This document shows, one piece after another, positions 30,234 to 30,420 of a stretch of DNA of 30,420 nt. Within the stretch, counting starts at the first letter, position 1. Each line of letters starts with the position of its first letter. Position numbers and translations under genes: made by a program. The DNA is from Entrophospora sp. SA101 (lineage: Eukaryota > Glomeromycota > Glomeromycetes > Entrophosporales > Entrophosporaceae). Where the stretch lies: NCBI GenBank assembly GCA_958430865.1, contig CAUDNR010004461.1:1-30420 (forward strand). The letters run 5' to 3'. The notes under the pieces were generated by a model. The model was not told where the DNA came from. It made no database searches and saw only the letters and a list, made by a program, of their open reading frames with translations.

Positions 30234-30420
30234 TTAAATCGAAGAAAAAATTAAGGCGCTATAGTGCAGGACCAGTGTTGAAAATTCAATAGGGGTATCA
30301 CGTTACACCAAATTTCCATGTGCACGAAATATTTATTATATTAATATATTTATTTATTTTTTTGTGCTGATTATTTACACAAATTAAATTAAAAATTAAT
30401 ATCATTCAGGAATAAATTGT

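Overview
The window looks like nuclear DNA of an early-diverging fungus, most probably an arbuscular mycorrhizal fungus (Glomeromycotina, Rhizophagus-like). The DNA is very AT-rich. The genes are split by many introns of about 65-120 bp with GTAAGT-type donors and AG acceptors, large repeats are abundant, and a fungal-type acetolactate synthase is present. The organism call is inference; no rRNA or other marker is in the window. A run of exactly 1000 Ns (15723-16722) joins two contigs.

Left part (1-15722): a repeat landscape made by one transposon family with very long inverted arms (over 1 kb). Element 1 (about 45-5180) has a left arm, a truncated transposase ORF and an inverted right arm. 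A second right arm lies in a 2.7-kb direct duplication (3588-6287 / 6288-8987). Element 2 starts near 10735, carries the longer but broken transposase (13158-14522), and shows no right arm before the gap. Between the elements, on the minus strand, is a ten-exon gene (8706-10603) of unknown function with a possible nuclease-like core and one apparent frameshift. Its last two exons are partly copied in the duplication. At the contig end are two tightly packed ORFs (about 14762-15463 and 15465-15722+) unlike the neighbouring genes: the first is interrupted only by TGA codons, the second is rich in CxxC pairs.

Right part (16723-30420): a fragment of a minus-strand ORF, an intact Tigger/pogo-like transposase (17362-18858) with its 3' terminal repeat abutting a second Tigger-like end, then three ordinary host genes. 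The first is a five-exon gene for a secreted/membrane protein that joins a degenerate GH18 chitinase-like ectodomain, a transmembrane helix and a cytosolic SH3 domain (19884-22184). The second is a five-exon mitochondrial acetolactate synthase (ILV2 type, 24140-26452), the first step of branched-chain amino acid synthesis. The third is a seven-exon D-amino-acid oxidase (26671-28304, minus), convergent with it. The last 2 kb holds gene relics, 29-bp tandem repeats, a possible LTR piece and a clear 175-bp TTAA-flanked MITE.

The best candidates for something undescribed are the GH18-TM-SH3 receptor-like protein, the TGA-interrupted ORF pair next to the gap, and the long-arm transposon family with its mosaic pattern of identity. 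All exon boundaries were worked out by hand from reading-frame continuity and GT-AG sites.
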